Assembly: GCF_001746365.1 (NCBI RefSeq)
Contig: NZ_MJAJ01000002.1
Coordinates: 306,990 to 370,989, forward strand
Direction: 5' to 3'
Source: Streptomyces sp. LUP30
GTDB lineage: Bacteria; Actinomycetota; Actinomycetes; Streptomycetales; Streptomycetaceae
Length of the DNA stretch: 64,000 bases
Shown here: positions 47,258 through 55,784 of the stretch, in pieces
How positions within the stretch are numbered: the first letter of the stretch is position 1
Layout of the letters: each line of letters starts with the position of its first letter
Notes under the pieces: model-generated
Database searches by the model: none
Told to the model about the DNA's origin: nothing
The model's input: only the letters and a program-made list of their open reading frames with translations
Made by a program: the position numbers and the translations under genes

Positions 47258-50200
47258 GTTGAACGGTTTGGATCCGTCGTCTGTGACGATGCGCCAGAGA
47301 TGGTCGGCGGTGCCGTTGTCGTCCCACTGCAGGGCCGGGGCCCCGGACGCGGTCGACATGCTCTGGACGCCCAGGACCAGGCCGCTGTTCTTGTTGACGA
47401 TCTTGCAGTAGCCGCCGCCCGCGTCCACCACCGACCAGAGGTGGTCGGAGGTGAGGTTGTCGCCCCACTGCAGTGCGACCGCGCCGGCCGTCCTGGAGGC
47501 GCCGCTGATGCCGAGGACCTGGCCGCTGTTGGCGTTGAAGATCTTGTAGTAGCCGTCCTCTGCGGGGACGATCTTCCACTGGTGGTTGGGGGTGGTGTCG
47601 GCCGTCTGCTGCTGGGCGGCGCCACCGGCGTTGATCGACGAGCCGGCGATGCCGAGCTCCAGGTTGCTGTTCTTGTTGACGATCTTCACGGCCGGGGTCT
47701 CCGGGTACCAGGACTCCAGCTCCGTGACACCGACGAACTTGCCGGCCTGCGGAGTGAAGACGACCCGGAACTGGGAGGTGGTGATCGTCGGGAACGTCAC
47801 CTCGTTGGCGTTGTCGGCCACCGGCGTGGCCGGGCTCCTGGTCTGGTTCGGGACGTTCACCCACGAGCCGTTGTCGAGGTACTGCACGGAGTAGCTCGCC
47901 GGGACGCGGATGTTCGTGCCGTCGTCGTAGGTGTAGAACTTCACCTCGTTGATCTTCCGCGGCGCGCCGAAGTCGACGCCGAGGTGGTCGGTGGCGTTCG
48001 GCGAGCCGGAGTTGGTCCACCGGTCGTCGGGCGTCTTGTCGTAGCGGATCCAGCCGTCGGTGGCCCGTAGCGGGGCGTCGAACGTGGTGGGCTTGCAGGC
48101 CTGCCCGCTGTGGCAGTGCGGGCCGTTGGAGATGGTGTTGGTGTAGGAGGCGAAGGCCTTCGGGAAGGGCTGGGTGATGGCGCGGCCCAGCCAGTCCTGC
48201 TCGGCGGTCAGCGGGTTCGCCGCCACGTTCATCATCCGCGCGGGCTGCGTCGGGGTGACCGGGGCGGCCACGTTGACGGTGGTGTCACCGGCGGTCGCGG
48301 ACTGGAGGATGCGCCGGCCGTCCTGGAAGATCTGCAGGCCGCTGCCCTTGCCGTAGTGGGTGCCGTCCTTGTCCCAGCGGATCGAGTAGGTGTGTCCGTG
48401 GTAGGGCAGGCTCTCCACCGCGAAATAGTCCCAGCTCGACGGGATCAGCGGCTTCAGCACCAGCGTGTTGTCCGCCTGCGGCTTGATGCCCAGCAGACCG
48501 GTGAGCACCAGGTCGTTGAAGCTGGAGTGGTTGTAGTTCTCGCTGAAGTTGGTTCCGTCGTAGATCCAGTCGCCGGTGTCGCCGTTGGCGGCCTCGGCGA
48601 TGTAGGGCTTGCCGTCCTTGTGCTGGAGGTCGGCGAACTGGGCGAGCATGGCCGCGTAGTCGGCCTTGGTGACGTAGCTCTGCGCCGGGTAGTCCTGGAG
48701 CAGGTTCGCCATGCCGGTGAGGACCTGGCTCGTCTGGAAGGGCCAGCTCGGGCCGTCCCAGTGGCAGCAGTTGGCGTCGTCGTGCTTCTGCACGGCGGGT
48801 ATCGCCTGGTAGTTGAAGTACGGGTTCGCCGTGATCCGGTCGAGCTCGGCGAAGCTCGTGCCCTTGGCGAACTTCAGCGTGTTGGCCCCGGCCTTCATCG
48901 GGACCTGCACGGTGACGGCCTGCGACTCCGAGAACTTCTGCCAGGCGCCGGTGGGGGCGTAGCTGACCGTGATCGGGTTGGCGGTGTCGTCGTTGACGAC
49001 GAGCTTGTGGGTCGACGTGCCGGTGGTGCCGTTGGCGTAGTACACGGTCACCGGGTACGTACCGGCGCCGGGCGCGTCGACGGTGAAGGTGACGTCACTG
49101 TCGTCGAAGTCGATCTGCCCGACGTACTGGCCGTTGGAGGCCGTCGACGAGCTGAACAGGTTGGCGTGGTTGCGGGTGGCCTGCTCAGCTTCGAAGTCGT
49201 GCACCCGCTCCAGGGTCGTGGGCCCGAACGGCGCCTTGAACCGCTTGGCGTCCGTCAGGTACTTCCACGCCGAGGAGTACTGGGCGTCGGGCAGGTTGAA
49301 CGCCCAGGGGGCGTAGCCCATCAGCTCCCGCCAGGTCGTTCTGGTCTGCTTCAGCGTGCCGTTGGTGCTGTCCGTGTTGTAGACCTGCATGAAGAAGTTG
49401 CGCTGCGGGTCCCAGAGCGAGTTCTGGACGGCGGACTTGAGGGCGGCGGCCTTGTCGCTGTACTGGGTCGCGGTCGCGCTGTCACCGGTCATGGCGGCGA
49501 TCTTGCTGATCGCCTGGGCGGCGCTGAACATGTACGCGTTGACCGTGGGCCGGTAACCCGCTCCGCCGCCGAACCAGTTGCTGCTGTGCATCGACGTCTC
49601 GGTGTACTCCGTGGCGTCGGACACCGGCGTCTGGTGGTACAGGTCGCTGGTCGACTGGGTGCCGTTCACCGTGATGTCGTCGGTGAAGTTCGAATCCCAC
49701 CGCTGGTACAGCGCGATGAGGTGGGGAAGCGCCGACTTGATCTGCGCCGCGTCCCCGGTGGCGAGATAACGCTGGTACGCGGCGCTCGTGATCCATTCGC
49801 TGAAGTTGCGGGCGCCCGGGTTGCCCGCACCACGCAGCCAGAAGTCCAGGTAGTCACCGGCGTAGTCCTGGTTGTGCAGCCAGCGCCCGTCCAGCAGGTG
49901 GTAGCCGGTCGCGTCCGGGAGCGCGGTGTACGGGTTCCCGGCGTAGCCGATGGGCACGTCGTACTCGGTCGACACGTAGCCGGTGCCCGGCACGGTGTAG
50001 CGGAGGGCCCGCTTGTAGGTGCTCCACCGGTAGTAGTAGACGTCGTCGATGTCGTTGTCGGGGGTGTCGACGAAGGGGATGTTGTCCTTGTACCACTGCG
50101 GCTCGTCGAGCTGGTTGGCGGCGAGGATCGCGTCCTTGTCGAGGGCGACCGCGTTGGGGTCGTCGGCCGCCTGGGCGGCAGTGGCCCCAGGCCCTACGGT

Positions 50201-50275
50201 CAACAGGGTCGTGGACAGCATCGAGCCGCACACTGCGGCCACCAGGCGGTTGCTGAAGCTGAGCCGGTAACGCAT
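47252..50275 (-). CDS. Secreted multidomain glycoside hydrolase (MGH1-like six-hairpin) with CBM, F5/8 and ricin-lectin domains
   Basis: 1007 residues from ATG 50275. Signal peptide: RLVAAVCGSMLSTTLLTVGP, cleavage near AQAADD (about 37). Residues 40-355 and 485-700 form an (alpha/alpha)6 catalytic domain (WLHNQDYAGDYLDFWLRGAG, HWDGPSWPFQTSQVLTGMAN, GDWIYDGTNFSENYNHSSFN), of the MGH1-like type. A CBM35/6-like module is inserted at about 355-485 (HDFEAEQATRNHANLFSSST). About 725-855 is an F5/8 type C domain (TDGWIRYDKTPDDRWTNSGS). 860-1000 is a ricin beta-trefoil with three repeats (LELGIAG, VLGISGA, LVLGVQS each with QW). It should be exported to attack a plant- or fungus-derived polysaccharide; linkage unknown. 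Confidence 0.88.
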   Translation of the reverse strand: MRYRLSFSNRLVAAVCGSMLSTTLLTVGPGATAAQAADDPNAVALDKDAILAANQLDEPQWYKDNIPFVDTPDNDIDDVYYYRWSTYKRALRYTVPGTGYVSTEYDVPIGYAGNPYTALPDATGYHLLDGRWLHNQDYAGDYLDFWLRGAGNPGARNFSEWITSAAYQRYLATGDAAQIKSALPHLIALYQRWDSNFTDDITVNGTQSTSDLYHQTPVSDATEYTETSMHSSNWFGGGAGYRPTVNAYMFSAAQAISKIAAMTGDSATATQYSDKAAALKSAVQNSLWDPQRNFFMQVYNTDSTNGTLKQTRTTWRELMGYAPWAFNLPDAQYSSAWKYLTDAKRFKAPFGPTTLERVHDFEAEQATRNHANLFSSSTASNGQYVGQIDFDDSDVTFTVDAPGAGTYPVTVYYANGTTGTSTHKLVVNDDTANPITVSYAPTGAWQKFSESQAVTVQVPMKAGANTLKFAKGTSFAELDRITANPYFNYQAIPAVQKHDDANCCHWDGPSWPFQTSQVLTGMANLLQDYPAQSYVTKADYAAMLAQFADLQHKDGKPYIAEAANGDTGDWIYDGTNFSENYNHSSFNDLVLTGLLGIKPQADNTLVLKPLIPSSWDYFAVESLPYHGHTYSIRWDKDGTHYGKGSGLQIFQDGRRILQSATAGDTTVNVAAPVTPTQPARMMNVAANPLTAEQDWLGRAITQPFPKAFASYTNTISNGPHCHSGQACKPTTFDAPLRATDGWIRYDKTPDDRWTNSGSPNATDHLGVDFGAPRKINEVKFYTYDDGTNIRVPASYSVQYLDNGSWVNVPNQTRSPATPVADNANEVTFPTITTSQFRVVFTPQAGKFVGVTELESWYPETPAVKIVNKNSNLELGIAGSSINAGGAAQQQTADTTPNHQWKIVPAEDGYYKIFNANSGQVLGISGASRTAGAVALQWGDNLTSDHLWSVVDAGGGYCKIVNKNSGLVLGVQSMSTASGAPALQWDDNGTADHLWRIVTDDGSKPFNS

Positions 50276-50504
50276 CGAGGTGTCCTCCGTTGGGCACTCA
50301 TGCGGCGGTCGGGGTGCGGGGCGGTGCGTGCGGGGCGGTGCGGTACTCGGGCAGGGGGGACGCCGACGGCTGCGTTCGAGTCGGAGTTCGTGGGCGTGGT
50401 GGCGGAGGTGGCGGAGGTAGCGGCCCGGACGGCTGCGCGACGGGAAGAGGTCCAGGTGGTGTGGGCGAGGCCGGGGACCTGATGGATTCACTTGTTCGAC
50501 CCTT

Positions 50505-50517
50505 CGAACGTCGTTCG
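50505..50517. promoter_or_regulatory. 13-bp palindrome upstream of the glycosidase
   Basis: CGAACGTCGTTCG is a perfect palindrome about 230 bp upstream of the glycosidase start (50275). LacI- or GntR-type operators of sugar genes in Streptomyces often look like this, but no such regulator is adjacent. Confidence 0.45.
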
Positions 50518-50593
50518 TAGGGTCGGGCAGACGTTAAGTGCGCGCAGCGGGACGCGTCAAGACTCCTGACACGGGTGCGAAACCCCCTTGCGC

Positions 50594-50617
50594 AATGGTC
50601 AAGAAACGTTGACCATT
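50594..50617. promoter_or_regulatory. Operator: AATGGTCAA-N6-TTGACCATT
   Basis: A perfect 9-bp inverted repeat around GAAACG, ending 6 bp before the ATG of the ArsR-type gene at 50624. Its position over the likely promoter and start makes it a strong candidate for autoregulation of the regulator-transporter operon. Confidence 0.7.
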
Positions 50618-50623
50618 GGGGGC

Positions 50624-51163
50624 ATGCCTACCGACGATCTCCCCGAGACGTTCCACGTCACCACTGACGAGCAGCTCCGCGCCGTTTCCAACCTCACGCG
50701 TCACCGGATCATGGCCGTGCTCCGCTTCGAGCCCGCGACGATCACACAGATCGCCGAGCGAGTGGGCATGGCGAAGGGGAGTTCCAGCTACCACGTACGA
50801 CTGCTCGAACGGGCCGGCCTGGTGAAGGTGGTACGCACGCGAAAGGTCCGGGGGGTCACCGAGCGGTACTACGCAATGGCCGCGCGGGCGATCGTGCTGC
50901 CGGATCCGGGCGAGGGAGGGCCGGATGTGCTGATGCGGCATGCGGTGGCGGACCTGGAGGCGGCGCCGGCGGAAGGCGAGCGACACGTACGGATGGCGCA
51001 TCTGCGGCTCACCGAGGAGCACTTCGCGCAGTTGGGGGCGCGGTTGCAGGCACTGGCGGACGAGTACCGGGAACTGTCCGATCCGTCGCTGCCGGACGCG
51101 TCACTCGTCTTCGCACTGTTCCACCCGGCACCGCGCGACCAGGCGGAAGGGGGCGCCAAGTGA
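50624..51163 (+). CDS. ArsR-type winged-helix regulator
   Basis: 179 residues from ATG 50624; the start lies only 1-2 bases behind GGGGG, so it may be leaderless or have an upstream start. HTH core: SNLTRHRIMAVLRFEPATIT, QIAERVGMAKGSSSYHVRLL, ERAGLVKVVRTRKVRGVTER. The C-terminal half is helical (MRHAVADLEAAPAEGERHVR, LTEEHFAQLGARLQALADEY) and resembles ligand domains of HTH_20 regulators. It overlaps the MFS gene by GTGA. Represses its own operon, by inference. Confidence 0.9.
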   Translation: MPTDDLPETFHVTTDEQLRAVSNLTRHRIMAVLRFEPATITQIAERVGMAKGSSSYHVRLLERAGLVKVVRTRKVRGVTERYYAMAARAIVLPDPGEGGPDVLMRHAVADLEAAPAEGERHVRMAHLRLTEEHFAQLGARLQALADEYRELSDPSLPDASLVFALFHPAPRDQAEGGAK

Positions 51164-52446
51164 CCTCGACTGTCAGGAAGTTGCCTACCGTCTTCGGACG
51201 GCTGTGGACTGCGCAGACGGTGTCCTCGCTCGGTGACGGGGTGTCGCATGCCGCGCTGCCGCTGCTCGCGTTGACGCTGACGCGGGATCCGATGGCACTC
51301 GCCGTCGTCACGGCCGCCGGAACACTGCCATGGCTGCTCTTCGGGGTGCTCGGCGGTGCGCTGGTGGACCGCTGGGACCGTCGGCGCACGATGTGGGTCA
51401 CGGACGCTGCACGTGCGGTGCTGCTCGCGATACCGGCGGCAGCGGCCGCGCTCGAGGTACTGAGCATTCCCCTGCTCGCGGCCGTCGCCTTCCTGCTCGG
51501 CCTCGGCGGACTCTTCTTCGACACGGCCGCCACGGCCTATCTGCCAGATCTGCTCGGCCGCGATCCCGCGCTCCTGGAGCGCGCCAACTCCCGTCTGCGC
51601 GGCGCCCAGACCGCCGCTTCCGGCTTCGCGGGCCCGCCTGCGGGCAGTGCCCTGCTCTCGCTCGGGCAGGCGTTTCCGTTGCTCGCAGACGCGGTGTCGT
51701 TCGCCGTCTCCGCGCTCCTCGTACGGTCGCTGCCTGCCGCACCCCGACCCGTACCGCAGGCCCGCGAGTCGCTGCTGCGGCAGGCGCGGGCCGGCGCCTC
51801 GTACGTGTTCCAGGATCGGCTGCTGCTCGGGCTCGCGCTGCGTCCGGCGGTCGGGAACATCGCCTTCCTCGCCGTGGAGACCGTGCTCGCCCTCTTCGCG
51901 CACGATCGTCTCGGCATCGGCACCTTCGGCTTCGGCCTACTGCTCACGGCGGAGGCCACCGGCGGTCTGCTCGGCGCGGGCATCGCCTCTTTCCTCGGCC
52001 GGCGACTCGGCACCGGCACCGCACTGACCTGCACGGCCGCAGTCGAGGGGCTGGCCATCCTGGGCCTTGCCTCCGCCCCGAACCCGTACGTAGCCGGCCT
52101 CGCGCTCGCCGTCTGCGGAGCGGGCATGGGCGCCACGATGGTGCTCGGCCCCTCCCTCCGACAGGCGATCGTCCCCGCCCACCTGATGGGCAGGGTCGCC
52201 TCCACCTCCCGCATGCTCGCCATGTGCGCCGCCCCGTTCGGCGCCTTCCTCGGCGGCTGGCTGGCCACCACCTACGACGTACGCACCCCGCTTTACACCG
52301 CCGCCGGCCTCCTCCTCACCATGACTGCCGTCACGGCGACGATGACCAGCAACCGCAGGGTTGAGGCCGCGCTGCGTGCCGCCGCCCCGGCCGATGATCC
52401 AGAACACCCGGAATCCCGGAATCCCGTGCAGACGAGTGCCAGTTAG
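51160..52446 (+). CDS. MFS exporter (EntS/MFS_3 type)
   Basis: 428 residues from GTG 51160 overlapping the regulator stop. About 12 helices; GRLWTAQTVSSLGDGVSHAA at the start, GALVDRWDRRRTMWVTDAAR (loop 2-3 motif with RRR), LFFDTAATAYLPDLLGRDPA and RANSRLRGAQTAASGFAGPP. This is the pattern of the MFS_3/TMEM exporter group that includes EntS and macrolide-efflux proteins. Proton-driven export of a small molecule; C-terminal tail charged. Confidence 0.92.
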   Translation: MTSTVRKLPTVFGRLWTAQTVSSLGDGVSHAALPLLALTLTRDPMALAVVTAAGTLPWLLFGVLGGALVDRWDRRRTMWVTDAARAVLLAIPAAAAALEVLSIPLLAAVAFLLGLGGLFFDTAATAYLPDLLGRDPALLERANSRLRGAQTAASGFAGPPAGSALLSLGQAFPLLADAVSFAVSALLVRSLPAAPRPVPQARESLLRQARAGASYVFQDRLLLGLALRPAVGNIAFLAVETVLALFAHDRLGIGTFGFGLLLTAEATGGLLGAGIASFLGRRLGTGTALTCTAAVEGLAILGLASAPNPYVAGLALAVCGAGMGATMVLGPSLRQAIVPAHLMGRVASTSRMLAMCAAPFGAFLGGWLATTYDVRTPLYTAAGLLLTMTAVTATMTSNRRVEAALRAAAPADDPEHPESRNPVQTSAS

Positions 52447-52808
52447 GGTTCGGCGAGGACGTCGGGCCCGTGGCGAGCCCAGCTCGACGTCTCCTCGCCT
52501 CGGCCCTGGAGCTTCGGGCGCCTGGCCTCCACGGGCGGCAACGAGTGGCCCGACGGGCTGGATCGGCACAGGGATCACGAGCGCATGGTGGCCGGGCTCG
52601 CGACTGCGCTCCGGGCCGGCGCTCTGACCATGACACGGTCGCCCGGGAAGCCCGTAGACGGGAAGAGGCCGGCCAGGCAGCGGAGCCAAGGGCTGCCGTA
52701 AGGGGCGGTGTCCCGTCTCAGTGGGATTCAGTCGATGCCGTTGAGAGCGGCAAGGCCCAGCGGCAAACCAGGTCGACGTGGATCAGTGCGGTACACGATC
52801 ATGCGTTC
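52447..52808. other. 362-bp gap, no supported gene
   Basis: A plus-strand frame SFGRLASTGGNEWPDGLDRH, DHERMVAGLATALRAGAL (about 52510-52630) reads like coding sequence but lacks a start and identity; it may be a fragment. The 3' end contains the promoter of the DUF6584 gene. Confidence 0.35.
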
Positions 52809-53339
52809 ATGCCCCTGAGTGAGACCCTTGCCCGAGTCGATGCAGATCTGGCCGCCGGCCGCGTTCCTGTCGCGCGCCAGCGTCTGCGAGGTCTCGTCTC
52901 GTCCTTTCCGTACGACCTGACGCTCCGTCGGCGTCTGGCCGAGGTGTACCGGCTCTACGGCGACGCCGCCGAGGCCGGACGCTGGATGTACCTCGAAGAG
53001 GACCGCAACGTCGACGAGACCGCCGCCTTCGAGGCGCGGTACGGGTCTCCCGCGTGGCGGATGAAGGCCCTTGACTGGCGCGGCCCCGAGGCGATGGCTG
53101 CCACCTCCTTCGCGGAGAAGCAGCTGGTCACGGTGCGGACTGCCTGTGCCGAGGAGCTGGGGCACCCCGTCGGCTGGGACGACCCCGCCTCCTACCGGGA
53201 CGACCTGGAGGAGAAGGACGGGGCGGCGCCCTCCGGGCCGTGGACGGTCGGCGGTGTGCTGGCAGGCGTCGGCTGCCTGGTGGGGGCCCTTGCGTTCGTG
53301 GCGATCTGGGTGACGGGAGTCGTTGCCCTCTTCGACTGA
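52809..53339 (+). CDS. DUF6584 family protein
   Basis: 176 residues from ATG 52809 (MPLSETLARVDADLAAGRVP). The N-terminal region ARQRLRGLVSSFPYDLTLRR, RLAEVYRLYGDAAEAGRWMY is TPR-like, and PAWRMKALDWRGPEA follows; this is the pattern of DUF6584. A single C-terminal membrane helix (VGGVLAGVGCLVGALAFVAI) would anchor it, tail out. No partner gene. Function unknown. Confidence 0.8.
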   Translation: MPLSETLARVDADLAAGRVPVARQRLRGLVSSFPYDLTLRRRLAEVYRLYGDAAEAGRWMYLEEDRNVDETAAFEARYGSPAWRMKALDWRGPEAMAATSFAEKQLVTVRTACAEELGHPVGWDDPASYRDDLEEKDGAAPSGPWTVGGVLAGVGCLVGALAFVAIWVTGVVALFD

Positions 53340-53589
53340 CCCAGGTCGCCGAAGGGCCGGTGGAGAGCGCCGCTCAAGGTTCGGCGGTACGCCGGGTCCT
53401 GCCGTGAGCGGGACGCCTGGCGATGAGTGCGACCTCCGTCGACGGCTCGTGCCGCATGCTTCAGCTGCCCACCATGGGCATGGGGACCGAGTCGCAGCCC
53501 CCGACGCCCGTGGGGGTCAGCTCGCGCCAGGGCAGGTCGATGTCAGCCGACGGTTCACCTCAGCGCGAGTGTGCACCGGTGATCCCCGG

Positions 53590-54030
53590 TCAGCGGCGGC
53601 CGGTGGACAGGACGACGAGGAACTGGCCGCCGCCCGCCTCGATGTCGGCGGTAACCGGCAGGCCCGGTACCAGTCGGGAGAACCTGTCCACCAGCCAATC
53701 CGCCGTTTCCTGGGCGTCCTGTCTGGTCGGACAACGGCCCACCATCTCGCGGCCGCCCTTGCGTTCCAGCCGCGCGGCAACGGTGATCAGCGGCGCGGGT
53801 TCGATCACGTACAGGCGGTCCGGCCAGGCGATGACCACTTTGACCGCGCCCTTGCGGGTGTTGCACCCGCGGTGCGCGAGCCGCTCGGCGACCTTGGCCT
53901 TCCGGTCGGCGGTCCGGCTGTCGACGCTGGGCCCCCGCGGGTCGTTCACCGACTTGTCGGGGTCGACCGGTTCATCGCACACCCAGCAGCGCCAGCCGTC
54001 GCGCTCAGCCACATCATCAAGGAGACTCAT
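53590..54030 (-). CDS. HNH-like zinc protein
   Basis: 146 residues. AERDGWRCWVCDEPVDPDKS supplies a CxxC knuckle and AERLAHRGCNTRKGAVKV the H-x-x-C-N of HNH/His-Me finger nucleases; PRGPSVDSRTADRKAKVAE lies between. The second His of the HNH triad is not obvious, so catalysis is uncertain. The C-terminal half (VIEPAPLITVAARLERKGGR, TADIEAGGGQFLVVLSTGRR) is alpha/beta of unknown type. Isolated gene at the border of the polyketide cluster. Could be a nuclease-derived DNA-binding protein. Confidence 0.65.
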   Translation of the reverse strand: MSLLDDVAERDGWRCWVCDEPVDPDKSVNDPRGPSVDSRTADRKAKVAERLAHRGCNTRKGAVKVVIAWPDRLYVIEPAPLITVAARLERKGGREMVGRCPTRQDAQETADWLVDRFSRLVPGLPVTADIEAGGGQFLVVLSTGRR

Positions 54031-54152
54031 CCGAGCAAACTAGCCTGCCCGTCCGCCACCTCCCGCACCAGGGCCAGGGCGACCGGGTGAGCCGTGGTCG
54101 GCGCCGGGACTCACCCGGCCGCGGACCGGGTGAGCACAGTTGAACGGGTGCG

Positions 54153-54746
54153 TCAGACCGTCGTGACCACCTGGTCATAGGCGAGGCGGGGGGAACGGTC
54201 GAACCATGCGTTCTCACCCGGCCTGCCGATGTTGACCACGACGAGAACCGAGTGCTCGCCATCGGCGAAGAACTCCTTGTTGATGCCGTCGGCGTCGAAT
54301 CCGGTCATGGGGCCTGCCGCCAGGCCCGCGGCTCGAACCCCGAGAATGAAATAGCCGACCTGCAGAGCCGCATTGAATTTCGCGGACTCTTCCCGCACGC
54401 TCCGGTCGGAGAACATCAGATCCTTGGCCTGCGGAAAATGCGGGAGCTGCTCCGGAAGCTCCTCGTGGAACTCGTTGTCCGCAGCGAGAATCGCGACCAG
54501 CGGCGCCTTCTCTGCCTTCGTGTTGTTCCCTTCGGCGAGGTGCTGGACCAGACTCCGTCGAGCCCCGCCCGAACGAACCAGGACGATGCGGAGCGGCTGC
54601 TGGTTCAGCGACGTAGGCGCGTACTTGACCAGGTCATAAATGGCCTGAACCTGCTCGTCGGTCACCGGTTCCTCGGTGAACGTGTTGGCGGTACGGGCCT
54701 GCCGGAAGAGCAGGTCCTGCGCCGTGGGGTCGAGACTGAGAGACAT
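54153..54746 (-). CDS. Nitroreductase-family FMN protein (RutE/HadB-like)
   Basis: 197 residues from ATG 54746. Motifs: FRQARTANTFTEEPVTDEQV, YDLVKYAPTSLNQQPLRIVL (FMN-binding, normally SSxNxQP), FNAALQVGYFILGVRAAGLA, AGPMTGFDADGINKEFFADG and VNIGRPGENAWFDRSPRL. This is the malonic-semialdehyde-reductase/RutE subgroup of flavin reductases. It is the last gene of the minus-strand run that leads from the ansamycin PKS, separated by 109 bp from the dehydrogenase upstream. It could reduce a quinone or enal on the ansamycin, or be unrelated. Confidence 0.88.
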   Translation of the reverse strand: MSLSLDPTAQDLLFRQARTANTFTEEPVTDEQVQAIYDLVKYAPTSLNQQPLRIVLVRSGGARRSLVQHLAEGNNTKAEKAPLVAILAADNEFHEELPEQLPHFPQAKDLMFSDRSVREESAKFNAALQVGYFILGVRAAGLAAGPMTGFDADGINKEFFADGEHSVLVVVNIGRPGENAWFDRSPRLAYDQVVTTV

Positions 54747-54855
54747 ATATGCATTCCTTGCTGACGAGGGCAACGGTCAATCCATGGGTGAATTTCGCGT
54801 CTATTTCCATACGGCCGGCAGAATACTCACATCATGAGGAGGTGGCTCAGGCTCG

Positions 54856-55689
54856 TCAGTCGTCGGTTCGGGGCACGCCCAGTCCGAAGAACGTGCGGTA
54901 GGAATCCACCTGGCCGGTGAGCATGTGCATTCCGTGGTGCACGTGGTGGCCCAGCGCGGCCGCCTCCCGCAGGAGGGGTGTTTCTCTCGGTTTCATGATG
55001 ATGTCTGCCACCACGCTGCCGGAAGGCAGGGCCCGGGGCGCGAACGGCAACGGGTCGTCGGGGCGCAGCCCGAGCGGCGTGGCGTTGACGGCGATGTCAC
55101 TGTCGTGCAGCGTCGGTTCGGGGACGGCGCGGACGCGGCCCGGCCAGTGTTCGGCTAGCCGGTCGACGAGCGCGGTCAGGCGAGGCCCGTCCGGATCCGA
55201 GACGGACAGACTGTCCACACCCGCGGTGAGCAGGGCCGCCGCGATGGCGCTGCCCGCTCCGCCCGCGCCGACCAGTGTCACTTTCCTTCCCCGAGGCGAG
55301 TGACCGGACCCGACAAGGCCCGCCACGAAACCCGAACCGTCGAAGTTCGCGGCGAGCCAGGTGCCGTCGGGCTCGCGCCGCAGGGCGTTCGCACTGCCGG
55401 TTATCTCCACCGTGCGGGTGCGCCGGTCGGCCAGGTGCGCGACGGCCGTCTTGTGCGGCACGGTGACGAACAGGCCGTCCAGGTTGCCGACGCACTGCAG
55501 CCCACGGACCACCTCGACGAGGTCGTCGGGCCGCACGTGTACGGGCACCAGCACCGCGTCGATACCCAGCCCGGCGAAGACCGGGTTGAGCAGCCCGGGC
55601 GACTGGACCTGGGTGACCGGGTCGCCCAGGACGGCGTACAGACGGGTGGTTCCGCTGATGGCTCCCGTGTGCGGACTGTCGGTCATCAT
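54856..55689 (-). CDS. Shikimate/quinate dehydrogenase homologue, RifI-type (aminoquinate dehydrogenase)
   Basis: 277 residues. Substrate loop VLGDPVTQVQSPGLLNPVFA, catalytic Lys80 in TVPHKTAV, Asp117 in AANFDGSGF, Rossmann motif LVGAGGAGSAIAAALLTAG, and C-terminal MHMLTGQVDSYRTFFGL. Compared with AroE (GxPxxHSxSP, NTDxxG) the serines and NTD are altered, as in quinate/aminoquinate enzymes of the aminoshikimate pathway. In rifamycin-type clusters RifI sits with AHBA genes; its product is used as a side branch of AHBA supply. Lies 95 nt after the methyltransferase gene. Confidence 0.85.
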   Translation of the reverse strand: MMTDSPHTGAISGTTRLYAVLGDPVTQVQSPGLLNPVFAGLGIDAVLVPVHVRPDDLVEVVRGLQCVGNLDGLFVTVPHKTAVAHLADRRTRTVEITGSANALRREPDGTWLAANFDGSGFVAGLVGSGHSPRGRKVTLVGAGGAGSAIAAALLTAGVDSLSVSDPDGPRLTALVDRLAEHWPGRVRAVPEPTLHDSDIAVNATPLGLRPDDPLPFAPRALPSGSVVADIIMKPRETPLLREAAALGHHVHHGMHMLTGQVDSYRTFFGLGVPRTDD

Positions 55690-55784
55690 GGCCCTTCCTC
55701 GTGCTGGAGGTGCTGCGTGAACGGCAGTTGTCGGCAGACGCGGCGGCGCCCCGACACCAGATGCGGGAGCTCAGCCGGCGAGCA

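Noticed and set aside
48110..50482. 790-codon plus-strand frame
   Set aside because: Antisense of the secreted glycosidase; Val/Gly/Arg-rich without domains.
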